From NCBI GenBank assembly GCA_035527835.1, contig DATKZS010000088.1, forward strand, positions 1-33,986: a stretch of 33,986 nt of DNA, read 5' to 3'. Position 1 is the first letter of the stretch, and the number at the start of each line of letters is the position of its first letter. Shown here piece by piece: positions 1-7,262 of the stretch. The stretch is from DATKZS01 sp035527835 [NCBI: bacterium]. GTDB lineage: Bacteria; RBG-13-61-14. Below the pieces are notes generated by a model. The model was not told where the DNA came from. It searched no databases and saw only the letters and a list, made by a program, of their open reading frames with translations. Both the position numbers and the translations under genes were made by a program.

Positions 1-1
1 T

Positions 2-352
2 CACGTTACGGTCCGGGTGCGCAACTCCAACCTCATCAACGTGCTGTACCAGGGCGGCTTCTCCGTGGTCTTCTCCATTGACGATACCTCCGCCGGCACG
101 GCCGTGCTGCTCGGCGGCGACGGCAGTTACAGCGGAGGCCCGGCGGGCAACCGCTTCGACGTGTCCGGCGTCAACGGCAAACTTGACGGCGGCCACGCCA
201 CCATCGTCCTCTCCATCACCGGCCACGGCGCCATCATCGTGAACGCTCAAATCCCCCAGTGCGGGCTCTTGCTCGCCGAAGAAAAAGGCCGATGGATGGA
301 TGACGTTGACCTGTTGCCGGCCTTCACCCTGAACGCGGTTAACCCGCCATGA
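2..352 (+). CDS. C-terminal part of an unrecognised beta-rich protein (5' end outside window)
   Basis: The reading frame is open from the first bases of the window to a TGA at 350-352, so only the C-terminal 116 residues are visible and the true start lies upstream. The sequence alternates hydrophobic and polar residues and is rich in Gly, Val, Thr and Ser (for example GGDGSYSGGPAGNRFDVSG), as expected of a beta-sheet, probably exported, domain. It has no catalytic motif or membrane segment. I do not recognise the family. It is followed by a palindromic repeat and the rplM promoter, so it belongs to a separate upstream transcription unit. Confidence 0.6.
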   Translation, partial: HVTVRVRNSNLINVLYQGGFSVVFSIDDTSAGTAVLLGGDGSYSGGPAGNRFDVSGVNGKLDGGHATIVLSITGHGAIIVNAQIPQCGLLLAEEKGRWMDDVDLLPAFTLNAVNPP

Positions 353-383
353 CCGCGGCCCGGCTTCAGGACTCCGGGCTTGC

Positions 384-429
384 GGCGTGAGGCCGACTCC
401 TTCCGGGCTCAAGCCTCAGGCCCCACGCC
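384..429. repeat. Imperfect palindrome, gtgaggc/gcctcag type
   Basis: GGCGTGAGGCC at 384-394 pairs with GGCCCCACGCC at 419-429 (10 of 11 positions), and the loop contains related gggctcaagcctcagg units. It lies after the stop of the first gene and before the rplM promoter. It could act as a terminator, though it lacks a T-tract. It resembles the other iterated-unit palindromes of this window. Confidence 0.5.
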
Positions 430-455
430 TTTAGCCTCTCTTTGCCTTCCCAGGT

Positions 456-484
456 TTGACATCCCGCCCCTTTTGAGCTATCCT
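456..484 (+). promoter_or_regulatory. Sigma-70-type promoter for rplM-rpsI
   Basis: TTGACA at 456-461 is a perfect -35 hexamer. It is separated by exactly 17 bases from TATCCT at 479-484 (4 of 6 matches to the -10 consensus). The rplM ATG follows 37 bases downstream. Strength, spacing and position suit a ribosomal protein operon. Confidence 0.75.
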
Positions 485-521
485 TTTTTGTCTAACTCAA
501 GGCGATAAAGAGAGTAAAGTA

Positions 522-959
522 ATGAAGACGTATAGCGCGAAGACGGGCGAGGTGGCCCGGGAGTGGTACGTGGTTGACGCGGAGGGCCTGGTGCTGGGGC
601 GGCTGGCCACGCGGGTGGCGGACGTGCTCAGGGGCAAGCACAAGGCGCGGTTCACGCCGCACGTTGACGCGGGCGATTTCGTGATCGTGGTGAACGCGAA
701 GAAGATCAAGCTCACGGGCAATAAGCTCTTGGACAAGAAGTATTACCACCACAGCCAGTATCCGGGCGGGATGCGGTCGTGGACCGCGGGCGAGCTCCTG
801 GCGAAGAAGCCGGAGATGGTGGTCCTGGAGGCGGTGAAGGGCATGCTGCCGAAGAACCGGCTGAACCGCAAGATTTTGACCAAGCTCAAGGTTTACGGAG
901 GGCCCGAGCATCCGCACACGGCGCAGCAGCCGAAGCCGCTGCAACTGAATTCGAGGTGA
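522..959 (+). CDS. rplM: 50S ribosomal protein L13
   Basis: This 145-residue protein matches L13 throughout. It has the N-terminal [17 protein letters not shown] segment, the GDFVIVVNA core strand with KIKLTGNK, the [10 protein letters not shown] motif and the MLPKNRL...[12 protein letters not shown]-terminal signature. L13 is an early-assembling large-subunit protein that contacts 23S rRNA. The usual family length is 140-150 residues, so the gene is complete. The ATG at 522 gives the canonical N-terminus, although the ribosome binding site (aaagagag) is modest. rpsI follows after 4 bases, the classic bacterial L13-S9 pair, and both are read from the promoter at 456-484. Confidence 0.97.
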   Translation: MKTYSAKTGEVAREWYVVDAEGLVLGRLATRVADVLRGKHKARFTPHVDAGDFVIVVNAKKIKLTGNKLLDKKYYHHSQYPGGMRSWTAGELLAKKPEMVVLEAVKGMLPKNRLNRKILTKLKVYGGPEHPHTAQQPKPLQLNSR

Positions 960-963
960 GACG

Positions 964-1362
964 ATGGCGATTCATGAAGAAGTGTTCTGGGCGACCGGCC
1001 GGCGCAAGCAGTGTACGGCCCGGGTGAGACTCAAACCGGGCTCGGGGACCATTACCATCAACGACAAGGCCATGGAGGATTATTTCGGACGCAAGACCTC
1101 CCAGGTCATCGTCAAGCAGCCCCTGGTGCTGACCAACACCCAGGAGCGGTTCGACGTGATCGTCAACGTCAAGGGCGGCGGCCTCTCCGGGCAGGCCGGG
1201 GCCGTGAGGCACGGCATCACCCGCGCCCTCATGGAGTTCGACCCCGAGCTCCGGCCCACCCTGAAAAAGGCCGGCTACGTCACCCGCGATCCCCGGGCCA
1301 AGGAGCGTAAAAAATACGGCCTCAAAAGCGCCCGCGCCAGGTATCAGTACTCCAAGCGCTGA
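964..1362 (+). CDS. rpsI: 30S ribosomal protein S9
   Basis: This 132-residue protein carries the S9 hallmarks: an early [14 protein letters not shown] segment, GSGTITIN, and the basic C-terminus ending in [10 protein letters not shown]. In S9 that tail reaches the P-site tRNA anticodon region. The ATG at 964 is preceded by GAGGTG overlapping the end of rplM, a good Shine-Dalgarno site. The gene is the second of the L13-S9 operon and ends just before a strong rho-independent terminator, so the operon appears to stop here. Confidence 0.97.
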   Translation: MAIHEEVFWATGRRKQCTARVRLKPGSGTITINDKAMEDYFGRKTSQVIVKQPLVLTNTQERFDVIVNVKGGGLSGQAGAVRHGITRALMEFDPELRPTLKKAGYVTRDPRAKERKKYGLKSARARYQYSKR

Positions 1363-1383
1363 TCCGGCGGCCATTACGCGCGC

Positions 1384-1411
1384 AAAAGCCCTCCCCGTGG
1401 AGGGCTTTTTT
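1384..1411 (+). terminator. Rho-independent terminator after rpsI
   Basis: An 11-base arm AAAAGCCCTCC (1384-1394), a four-base loop and the complementary GGAGGGCTTTT are followed by a run of T residues. The hairpin lies about 20 bases after the rpsI stop and closes the ribosomal protein operon. Confidence 0.93.
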
Positions 1412-1495
1412 TATATGGCCGGGCCTTTCCCCGCTTTCACCTGCCCGCGCGATGCGCTAGAGTGGAGGGTGAAAAATTATTAATGGAGGCCGGAC

Positions 1496-2296
1496 ATGGG
1501 ACTGCGGGAAGAGGTGATCGAGATCGCTCGGGGCCAGGGGGTTGACCTGGTGGGGGTGGCGCGGGTCAGCGAGATCGTGCTGGCGCACCCTCCGCGTCCG
1601 GCGGAGGATTTGCTGCGCGGGGCGAAGAGCGCGGTGGTGTTCGCGTCGGCCTTGTTGTGGGGAGCGCTCAATTGCCCGCGAGGCACCAAGGGCGCGATCA
1701 AGGACGCGCAGCTCGCTTACGACCGCAACGAGAAGGCGGGCGCGGCGGTGGGTCGGTTTTTAGAGTCTCAAGGGTACGCCTCTTACCTGCCTCCGGCGAG
1801 CATGCCGGTGGACGTGATCAAGCACCGGGGCACTGGCTACTACGCGGCGGAGTGGTCGCACCGGCAGGCCGCCATCGCCGCCGGGCTCGGGGTCAAGGGC
1901 CTCAACAACCTGCTGGTCACGCCGGAGTACGGGCCGTACGTGCGGCTGGGCTCCATGCTTACCACCGCCCTGATCGAGCCGACCCGCCGCGAGCTGCCCG
2001 ATGACCTGTGCAACCAGTGCATGAAGTGCGCGCGGGCCTGCCCGGTCTCCGCGCTTGACCCGGACCCCCAAGCCCAGCCGCGGCTCAACCAGCCCCGGTG
2101 CAAGGGCTACTACATCCGGCCGTACCTGTATTCCTCGCCGTGGCGGACCCTCAAAAGCTATCTTACCACCTTCGGCATCGGGACCACCGGCGTCCAGGCG
2201 GTGATGGAGGGCTACCACTTCTCCTGCGCCGAGTGCCAGCGCGTGTGCCCGAGGGGGAAGCTGCCAGGCGCTGGTGATGAAGGGGGTAGCGAGTAG
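1496..2296 (+). CDS. QueG-like double [4Fe-4S] cluster protein
   Basis: This is a 266-residue soluble protein. The C-terminal third carries two cysteine clusters: C172-x2-C175-x2-C178-x3-C182-P, and C202 together with C244-x2-C247-x3-C251-P. This is the bacterioferredoxin-like pair seen in epoxyqueuosine reductase (QueG) and in reductive-dehalogenase-type proteins. The N-terminal part (GVDLVGVARV, KHRGTGYYAAEWSHRQAAIAAGLGVKGLNNLLVTPEYGPYVRLG) also resembles QueG. It is about 100 residues shorter than typical QueG and lacks the C-terminal HEAT-repeat tRNA-binding part, so I do not assign queG. Such short paralogues are common in anaerobes and have no firm function. ATG 1496 follows a GGAGG site. 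The C-terminal residues GAGDEGGSE run directly into a palindromic repeat, which supplies the stop codon. Confidence 0.8.
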   Translation: MGLREEVIEIARGQGVDLVGVARVSEIVLAHPPRPAEDLLRGAKSAVVFASALLWGALNCPRGTKGAIKDAQLAYDRNEKAGAAVGRFLESQGYASYLPPASMPVDVIKHRGTGYYAAEWSHRQAAIAAGLGVKGLNNLLVTPEYGPYVRLGSMLTTALIEPTRRELPDDLCNQCMKCARACPVSALDPDPQAQPRLNQPRCKGYYIRPYLYSSPWRTLKSYLTTFGIGTTGVQAVMEGYHFSCAECQRVCPRGKLPGAGDEGGSE

Positions 2297-2379
2297 CGGG
2301 TAGGTAGTATGTAGTAGATAGTAGATAGCGAAGATCCGCTATCCCTATATCCTATCTACTAGCTACTATCTACTCGCTG
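2288..2379. repeat. Palindromic repeat of iterated gtag/ctac units
   Basis: The left arm consists of iterated gtag(at) units (agcgagtagcgggtaggtag and onwards). The right arm is the imperfect inverse (ctatctactagctactatct, then actcgct). The centre forms GATAGCG-aagatc-CGCTATC. The left arm provides the TAG stop of the preceding gene, and the right arm ends about 40 bases before the acyl-CoA dehydrogenase start. The RNA could fold into a long hairpin and act as a transcription barrier between the two genes. Confidence 0.75.
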
Positions 2380-2422
2380 CTCAACTGGGACCGGCATGAA
2401 TAACATTTCAGGAGGTGTGAAG

Positions 2423-3574
2423 ATGATCGGATTCGAGTTGAACGATGAACAGCGGATGTTCCGGAAGACGGCGCACGATTTCGCGGAGCGGGAGCTCCGG
2501 CCGCTCGCGCTGAAGTGCGACCGGGAGCACAGCTTTCCCCAAGAGCTGATCAAGAAGGGGCACGCGGCCGGGCTGATCGCGTATCATTACCCCGAGGAGT
2601 ACGGCGGGGGCGGGGTCACGGACCATATCTCGATCTCGTTGATCCGGGAGGAGCTGGCGTGGGGTTGTCCGGGACTTACCATTGCCATGCTCGCGTCCAA
2701 CCTGGCCGCCACTCCCATCCTGCACATGGGCACGCCCGAGCAGAAGAAAAAATACATCACGCGGCTGTGCGACCCGGATAAGATCGCGGTCGCGGCCATG
2801 GGCATGACCGAGCCGGACGCCGGCTCCGACGTGGCCGGCATCCGGACCACCGCGGAGAAGAAAGGCGGCCGCTACGTGCTGAACGGCCGCAAGACCTTCA
2901 TCACCAACGGCGGCATCGCGGACGTGACCGTGGTTTACGCGCGGCTCATGGGTACCAAGGGCATGGAGGGCATGACCGCGTTCATCATTGACGGCAAGCC
3001 CAAGGGTTTCTCGATGGGCAAGGTCGAGGACAAGATGGGCATCCTGGCGAGCCACACCTCGGAGCTGATCATGGAGGACGTGGAGGCGCCGGAGGACGAC
3101 CGGCTGGGTCCGGAGGGGCAGGCGTTCAAAATGTCCATGCACATGTTCGAGGAGAGCCGGATCAACGTGGCCTCGATGGCCGTCGGGATCGCGCGGGCGG
3201 CGCTGGAGATCGCGCTGGACTATGCCAAGGAGAGGAAACAGTTCGGGCAGAGCATCATCAAGTTCGAGGGCATATCGTTCAAGCTCGCGGACATGGCCAT
3301 GCAGATTGACGCGGCGCGGCTGCTCACCTGGCGCGCGGCGTGGCTCGCGAACCAGGGCAAGAAGTTCAACCGCGAGAGCGCCATGGCCAAGTGCTATGCC
3401 AGCGAGGCCGCCTCCATGGTCACCGACGCCGCCATCCAGATCCTCGGCGGCTACGGCTACATGCGCGAGTACATGGTCGAGAAGCTCCACCGCGACGCCC
3501 GCGTCTTCCGCATCTTCGAGGGGACCTCCGAGATCATGCGCCTGATCGTGGCGCGGGAGCTGGGGAGGGAGTGA
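2423..3574 (+). CDS. Acyl-CoA dehydrogenase (short-chain/butyryl-CoA dehydrogenase type)
   Basis: This complete 383-residue FAD flavoprotein belongs to the acyl-CoA dehydrogenase family, which oxidises acyl-CoA to trans-2-enoyl-CoA and passes electrons to electron-transfer flavoprotein. The three family signatures are present in order: MGMTEPDAGSDVAGIRT (FAD/substrate binding), the QILGGYGYMREY segment, and RIFEGTSEIMRLIVARE near the C-terminus. The Glu of FEGTSEI is the expected catalytic base. I chose ATG 2423 because AGGAGGTG lies 5 bases upstream. An in-frame ATG at 2396 would add nine residues but has no such site. No etfAB or thiolase genes are adjacent, so chain-length specificity cannot be inferred from context. 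Confidence 0.93.
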   Translation: MIGFELNDEQRMFRKTAHDFAERELRPLALKCDREHSFPQELIKKGHAAGLIAYHYPEEYGGGGVTDHISISLIREELAWGCPGLTIAMLASNLAATPILHMGTPEQKKKYITRLCDPDKIAVAAMGMTEPDAGSDVAGIRTTAEKKGGRYVLNGRKTFITNGGIADVTVVYARLMGTKGMEGMTAFIIDGKPKGFSMGKVEDKMGILASHTSELIMEDVEAPEDDRLGPEGQAFKMSMHMFEESRINVASMAVGIARAALEIALDYAKERKQFGQSIIKFEGISFKLADMAMQIDAARLLTWRAAWLANQGKKFNRESAMAKCYASEAASMVTDAAIQILGGYGYMREYMVEKLHRDARVFRIFEGTSEIMRLIVARELGRE

Positions 3575-3591
3575 GCAGCGCCGGGGCGAAG

Positions 3592-4182
3592 TTAAGATAA
3601 AGAGGAACGCCGAGACGCCAAGGCCGCCAAGACCGGGAAAAGATTTTTATTTTTTTTCATCCGGTCTTGGCGGTCTTGGCGTTTTTCTTTTTCTGGAACG
3701 ACGTGGTGCGCTCTTGGGCCTTTTCCTTTCCCGATGCGGCGGCCCATGATCTCGATGCGCCGCCTGAGCAATTCCTGCGACGCATCGTCGGAGACGTCAA
3801 TCGAGGCCTTGGCCGGATAGATATCGTAGAGTGCGCGATAGGGCGGGGGCGTGAGGTTGGGCATGACCACGTTGGCGCCGCATGAGAGGCCGTGCTCGCG
3901 GCCGGAGCCGCGGTTGATGGTGGCGAGCGCGGTGGTGCTGGGGATGTTGGCCTCCGGGCAGACGATGCGGGCGAGCGCGATGGTTTTGAGGACCATGGTT
4001 TCCGAGTTCGGGACCTGGTCCTCGGGCGCCACTTCCCTCCGCCACCGGCCGGCGCCGAGCGGCGTGTCCGGGTGCGTGATGCAGGGGCCGATCCCGATCA
4101 TGTCGAGGCCGAGCTCGCTAAAGAGCGCGATGTCGTTGGCCAGCCCGGCAAAGGTCTGTCCGGGAATTCCGACCAGGCCGCC
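3592..4182 (-). pseudogene. hydE: hydE remnant ([FeFe]-hydrogenase H-cluster maturase HydE, C-terminal half)
   Basis: Read on the minus strand, the frame gives GGLVGIPGQTFAGLANDIAL, then GLDMIGIGPCITHPDTPL, ANIPSTTALATI, LSCGANVVMPNLTP and YRALYDIYP. These are successive signatures of the second half of HydE, a radical SAM enzyme that helps build the dithiomethylamine ligand of the H-cluster. The N-terminal half with the CX3CX2C iron-sulphur motif is absent. At about 4182 the sequence switches abruptly to a hydF fragment in another frame. The C-terminal tail from about 3690 leftwards is encoded by a palindromic repeat (KEKRQDRQDRMKK and onwards) and is not HydE-like. The gene cannot encode a working maturase. 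Confidence 0.8.
3599..3692. repeat. Palindromic repeat of cgccaag units
   Basis: The left arm (aacgccgagacgccaaggcc, then gccaagaccgg) is matched by a right arm ccggtcttggcggtcttggc followed by gttttt, across an A/T-rich loop. The unit is the same as in the MITE copies at 7619-7882 and 20433-20694, but this copy lacks their GTCC ends and is only about 95 bp. On the minus strand it supplies the last codons of the hydE remnant. Confidence 0.8.
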
Positions 4183-4308
4183 GCGATCAGCACGCGGTCG
4201 CCGGGCCGTAAGCCCTCCACCGCCAATGCGCCCGTCACCATCCCGGTGAGGTTGCCCTTGAAGCGCGCGAAGAGGATGGAGCAGGGCGCCGGCACGACGG
4301 CGCTTTCA
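4183..4308 (-). pseudogene. hydF: hydF fragment fused to the hydE remnant
   Basis: The minus-strand frame encodes PCSILFARFKGNL, TGMVTGALAVEGL and RPGDRVLIA. This resembles the start of the C-terminal cluster-binding domain of HydF, the GTPase scaffold that delivers the [2Fe] subcluster (family pattern: SILFARYKGDL...ALKPGDRVLIAEAC). It stops right where the catalytic CTHHP segment should follow, and the sequence continues as hydE in a different frame. The upstream GTPase domain is missing. The upstream boundary coincides with a copy of the dispersed aatgaaagcg...gccg palindrome. The fragment is short, so the assignment rests on roughly 35 residues. Confidence 0.62.
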
Positions 4309-4311
4309 TTG
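4285..4311 (-). repeat. Dispersed palindrome copy at the hydF fragment boundary
   Basis: The minus strand reads ggccaatgaaagcgccgtcg followed by tgccggc. This closely matches the plus-strand copies at 4438-4469 and 25763-25794. It lies exactly where recognisable HydF sequence begins. Confidence 0.5.
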
Positions 4312-4382
4312 GCCTGGCGATGCCATCAGCTTGGCTTATTGCCGCGGAAACGCGGGGAGCGATTAAATATGAGAATTAAATT

Positions 4383-4418
4383 TCTCAGCGCTCTCTGCGT
4401 CTCTGCGCTGATAAATAG
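4383..4418. repeat. Single arm of a cgcaaag/ctctgcg-type repeat
   Basis: tctcagcgctctctgcgtct followed by ctgcgctgataaat resembles the right arms at 14605-14640 and 14679-14706. No convincing left arm is present nearby, so this looks like half an element left after a deletion between the hydF and hydG remnants. Confidence 0.45.
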
Positions 4419-4437
4419 CTTTCCCCGGATTCCAGCC

Positions 4438-4469
4438 CCAATGAAAGCGGCATCATGCCGCCGCACTCC
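4438..4469 (+). repeat. Dispersed short palindrome (GCGGCATCATGCCGC)
   Basis: ccaatgaaagcggcatcatg followed by ccgccgcactcc contains the perfect hairpin GCGGCA-tca-TGCCGC. Near-identical sequence occurs at 25763-25794, and on the opposite strand at 4285-4311. All three copies border degraded genes. Confidence 0.6.
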
Positions 4470-4538
4470 CAATTAGAAATACAGGTCCCGATCTCCTTTC
4501 TCGATTTTGGCGAGGCGCCCGATGGTTTCCTCGCGTCT

Positions 4539-5323
4539 TTACTCGGTCGGGATGTCCTGAAGATTTTCAACGATGGCGGCCAGGCCCGCGGTCCTGGTTT
4601 GCGGCGAGGCGTAGTCCTCGAGGTATTCCTTGAAGGTCAGGATGGCGTTGGGCAGACAGAAGTTGCGGATCAGCCCGGGCTTGGCCAGGTCCATGAAGTC
4701 CTCGCCGGTGCGGCCCGGCCGGTGGCATCCGATGCAGAACGACGGGATGTAGCCCGGCCGCACCACGTCGGCGATGACCTCGTCCACGGCGCGGTGTTGA
4801 CATTGACGCGGCGGATCTCTCCCTTGCCCTCGCGCACGGAGTAGATGGTCGCGATGGACTTGTAGATGTACTTGACGCCCTCCTCGGGATAGGCTTCGCC
4901 GGCGAGCATGAGGATGCGCTTGTGGCCCATGCTCTCGAGCAGCCGCACCTCGTTGGCGATTTCTTCCCGGGTGAGCGAGCGCCTCTTTGCTTTTTTATTG
5001 TCGGCCCGGAAGGCGCAGTAGAGGCAGCAATTCTTACAGAGGTTGGAGATGTAGAGCGGCGCGAACCGCACGAGCCTCTTGCCCTAGATCGCCTCGTTGG
5101 CCTCCCGCGCGGCGTGGAACATCTCTTCGGTCACCTCCGGGTCCGTGCACTGGAGCAGCGAGGCCACGTCGGCGAAGTCGAGCCCTTTCAGTTTTTCGGC
5201 CTGGGCGATGGCCTCGCGGGCGCGGGCGGGCCCGGAGTTGAACGCGGCCGCGAGCTCGCGCTCGATGGCGGCCTCGTCAATAAAACTTTCCTCGTGGCCG
5301 TGAGTTTTAACAGCGGTATTCAT
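4539..5323 (-). pseudogene. hydG: hydG remnant ([FeFe]-hydrogenase H-cluster maturase HydG) with amber codon and internal deletion
   Basis: HydG is the tyrosine-cleaving radical SAM enzyme that makes the CO and CN ligands of the H-cluster. The start MNTAVKTHGHEESFIDEAAI at 5323 overlaps the kinase stop (ATGA). After 79 codons the frame meets TAG at 5084-5086, where the family has a Tyr (I-Y-G before the RFAPLYISNLC motif). The same frame then continues with GKRLVRFAPLYISNLCKNCC, retaining CX3CX2C, as far as GEIRRVNVNTAP. At about 4790 it jumps, with a frame change, to DEVIADVVRPGYIPSFC, CHRPGRTGEDFMDLAKPGLI and FKEYLEDYA, the C-terminus of HydG. Roughly 200 central residues of the TIM barrel are missing. 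The gene is clearly dead. Confidence 0.85.
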
Positions 5324-7230
5324 GCCTTTGCCTCCTTGGCGGGACCGCACGGGATGTAAACGCAGAAGATCGTGCCCAGGCCTTCTTCTGACTCGCACAC
5401 GATGCGTCCGCCGTGCTGGTCCACGATCTCCTTGACAATGGCCAAGCCCAGTCCCGTGCCCGTCTCCTCGACGGCCTTGGCATTGTCGGAGCGGAAAAAT
5501 TCCGTGAACAGCCGCGGCACGTCGGGCTTGGGAATGCCGATGCCGTTGTCGCTCACTTCGATGCACACGCAGTTGTCCTTGCTCTGGGTAAAAGCCACGC
5601 CGACCTTTCCGCCCTCGGGCGTGTACTTGACGGCGTTGGACACGAGGTTCTCCATCATCTGCTCGATGAGCTCGGGGTCGCCCATCATGTCGGGAAGGCC
5701 GGGGGCGACGCTCACGGTGAAGCTGATTCTTTTTTCGCCGGCCTTGTCCTGGAAGGTCCGCTGGATGCGGCCGGCGATGAATTCGGGCGCGACCGGCCCG
5801 CGGAGCAGCCCGCGCTTCTCGCTTTTGCTCTCGGCCAGGCTCATCAGCTCGCGGATCATGTCGAGCATGGTGCGGGCGCGGCGGTCAATCCTCCTCAAAT
5901 ACTCGTCCTGCTCGGGGTTGAGCGCTCCGTAGTATCCCTCCCGGACCACGTCGAGGATGCTCAGGACCGCGGCCAGCGGCGCGCGCAGGTTGTGGGCCGC
6001 CTTCATCATGAACCACGCCCTGTCCTTGGCCAGGTTCTCGATGGCCTCGTAGGAACCGGCGTTGTCCACGGCGATGGCCACCACGCCGGCGGCGAGGCGG
6101 AAGAAATCCACGTCCTCCCTCTTGAACCGGTCCGGCTTGGTGCAATAGGCCCCGAGGATGCCGATCACGCGGTCTTCCACGAACAGCGGCACGAACAGCA
6201 CCGACTGGATGCGGGCCTGGTCCAGGTCCTCCCCGAACTGGAACATCTCGCGCTGCGTGATATGCCCGGTCGCGAACGGCTCGCCCTCGATGATGCGGCG
6301 GTTGATCGGGCTCTTCTCGACCTCCACCACCTTCTCTTTATGGAACTGCTCGGGCAGGCCATAGACCGCGGCGTAGCGGAGCTGGCGGCGGTCAATGCTG
6401 AGCAACTTGACCGAGATGCCCTTGACGTCCATGACCCGGGCCAGCTCGGCGGTGACGATGTCCAGGACCTGGCCGAGGTTCCGGATCGAGCCCACCGCCT
6501 GGGTCATGGCGTAGAGGGAATTGAGCTTGTTGTTGAGGCCGGTCACGGCCTCCGACAGCTCGGCCAGGTCCACGATCCTTTTCCGGAGCATGCGCATGAT
6601 GGAGGTGGTCGAGAAGGCGGTGATGAACACGGAGGCGGTGAAGAAGCCGAGCTCGACCGCCATGTGCACGGGCAGCTCAGCCAGGTCAATGGCCTGGCCG
6701 TTGTAAAACAGGGCGTGGTGCGGGATGATTTTCAGGTATTCCGTAGCCGCGATCACGGCCATGCCCGCCGCGGCCAGGGCCGCGAACCCGTAGGCCGAGG
6801 CCGGGGGCAGCAGGATGGAGGCAAAGATGATGTGGAAGATGAAAAAGAAGATGAGCGGGCTCGCGGCGCCGCCGGTGTAATGGATGAGCAGAAACATGGC
6901 GGCGTAATCGAGCGCGACCTGCCAGTGGGTGTAGCGCTGGATGTTGAGGTCATCCGGCCCGTCCTCCCGCTGCAAAGCGCGCCCGGCCATGAACAGAAAA
7001 ACGTTGTAGAGCAGGATGAAGAGCGCCACGCCGTAGATCGGCGCGGAGCTGAACTCGACGCCGAAGAGGCGCGCGAAAAAGGTCCCGGCCGCGACGCTGG
7101 GCGGGACCCACCAGCGGAGCGTGACGAACCAGAGGCTGCGCTCCTTGAGCTCGCCCAGGATGATGCGCTTGTGCTTGCTGATCAGCTCGGACACGTTGGG
7201 CAGGGTGGCCCGTTTTGGTGCTTCACTCAT
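5320..7230 (-). CDS. Membrane histidine kinase with GAF domain, coupled to the hydG remnant
   Basis: This is a 636-residue sensor kinase. A hydrophobic N-terminal region with about six membrane segments (residues 40-210) is followed by a GAF-like domain (about 250-395). Then come a HisKA domain with the phospho-acceptor His413 in AAHNLRAPLAA, and a HATPase domain with ENLVSNAVKYTPEGG, DNGIGIP and GTGLGLAIV. All catalytic boxes are intact. I chose ATG 7230 (MSEAPKRAT) because GGGAGCG precedes it; the open frame extends 35 codons further without a better site. Its stop overlaps the hydG ATG, so it was part of the hydrogenase operon. Kinases of this type are often embedded in group A3 [FeFe]-hydrogenase clusters. 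Its signal and response regulator are unknown, and its partner genes are gone. Confidence 0.88.
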   Translation of the reverse strand: MSEAPKRATLPNVSELISKHKRIILGELKERSLWFVTLRWWVPPSVAAGTFFARLFGVEFSSAPIYGVALFILLYNVFLFMAGRALQREDGPDDLNIQRYTHWQVALDYAAMFLLIHYTGGAASPLIFFFIFHIIFASILLPPASAYGFAALAAAGMAVIAATEYLKIIPHHALFYNGQAIDLAELPVHMAVELGFFTASVFITAFSTTSIMRMLRKRIVDLAELSEAVTGLNNKLNSLYAMTQAVGSIRNLGQVLDIVTAELARVMDVKGISVKLLSIDRRQLRYAAVYGLPEQFHKEKVVEVEKSPINRRIIEGEPFATGHITQREMFQFGEDLDQARIQSVLFVPLFVEDRVIGILGAYCTKPDRFKREDVDFFRLAAGVVAIAVDNAGSYEAIENLAKDRAWFMMKAAHNLRAPLAAVLSILDVVREGYYGALNPEQDEYLRRIDRRARTMLDMIRELMSLAESKSEKRGLLRGPVAPEFIAGRIQRTFQDKAGEKRISFTVSVAPGLPDMMGDPELIEQMMENLVSNAVKYTPEGGKVGVAFTQSKDNCVCIEVSDNGIGIPKPDVPRLFTEFFRSDNAKAVEETGTGLGLAIVKEIVDQHGGRIVCESEEGLGTIFCVYIPCGPAKEAKA

Positions 7231-7262
7231 TTTGTCGCTCCCTGCCGCATGACGCCCGCGGC

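Noticed and set aside
1496-2296. Assignment of the iron-sulphur protein as queG
   Set aside because: It lacks the C-terminal HEAT-repeat region and is about 100 residues shorter than true epoxyqueuosine reductase; the function is left open.
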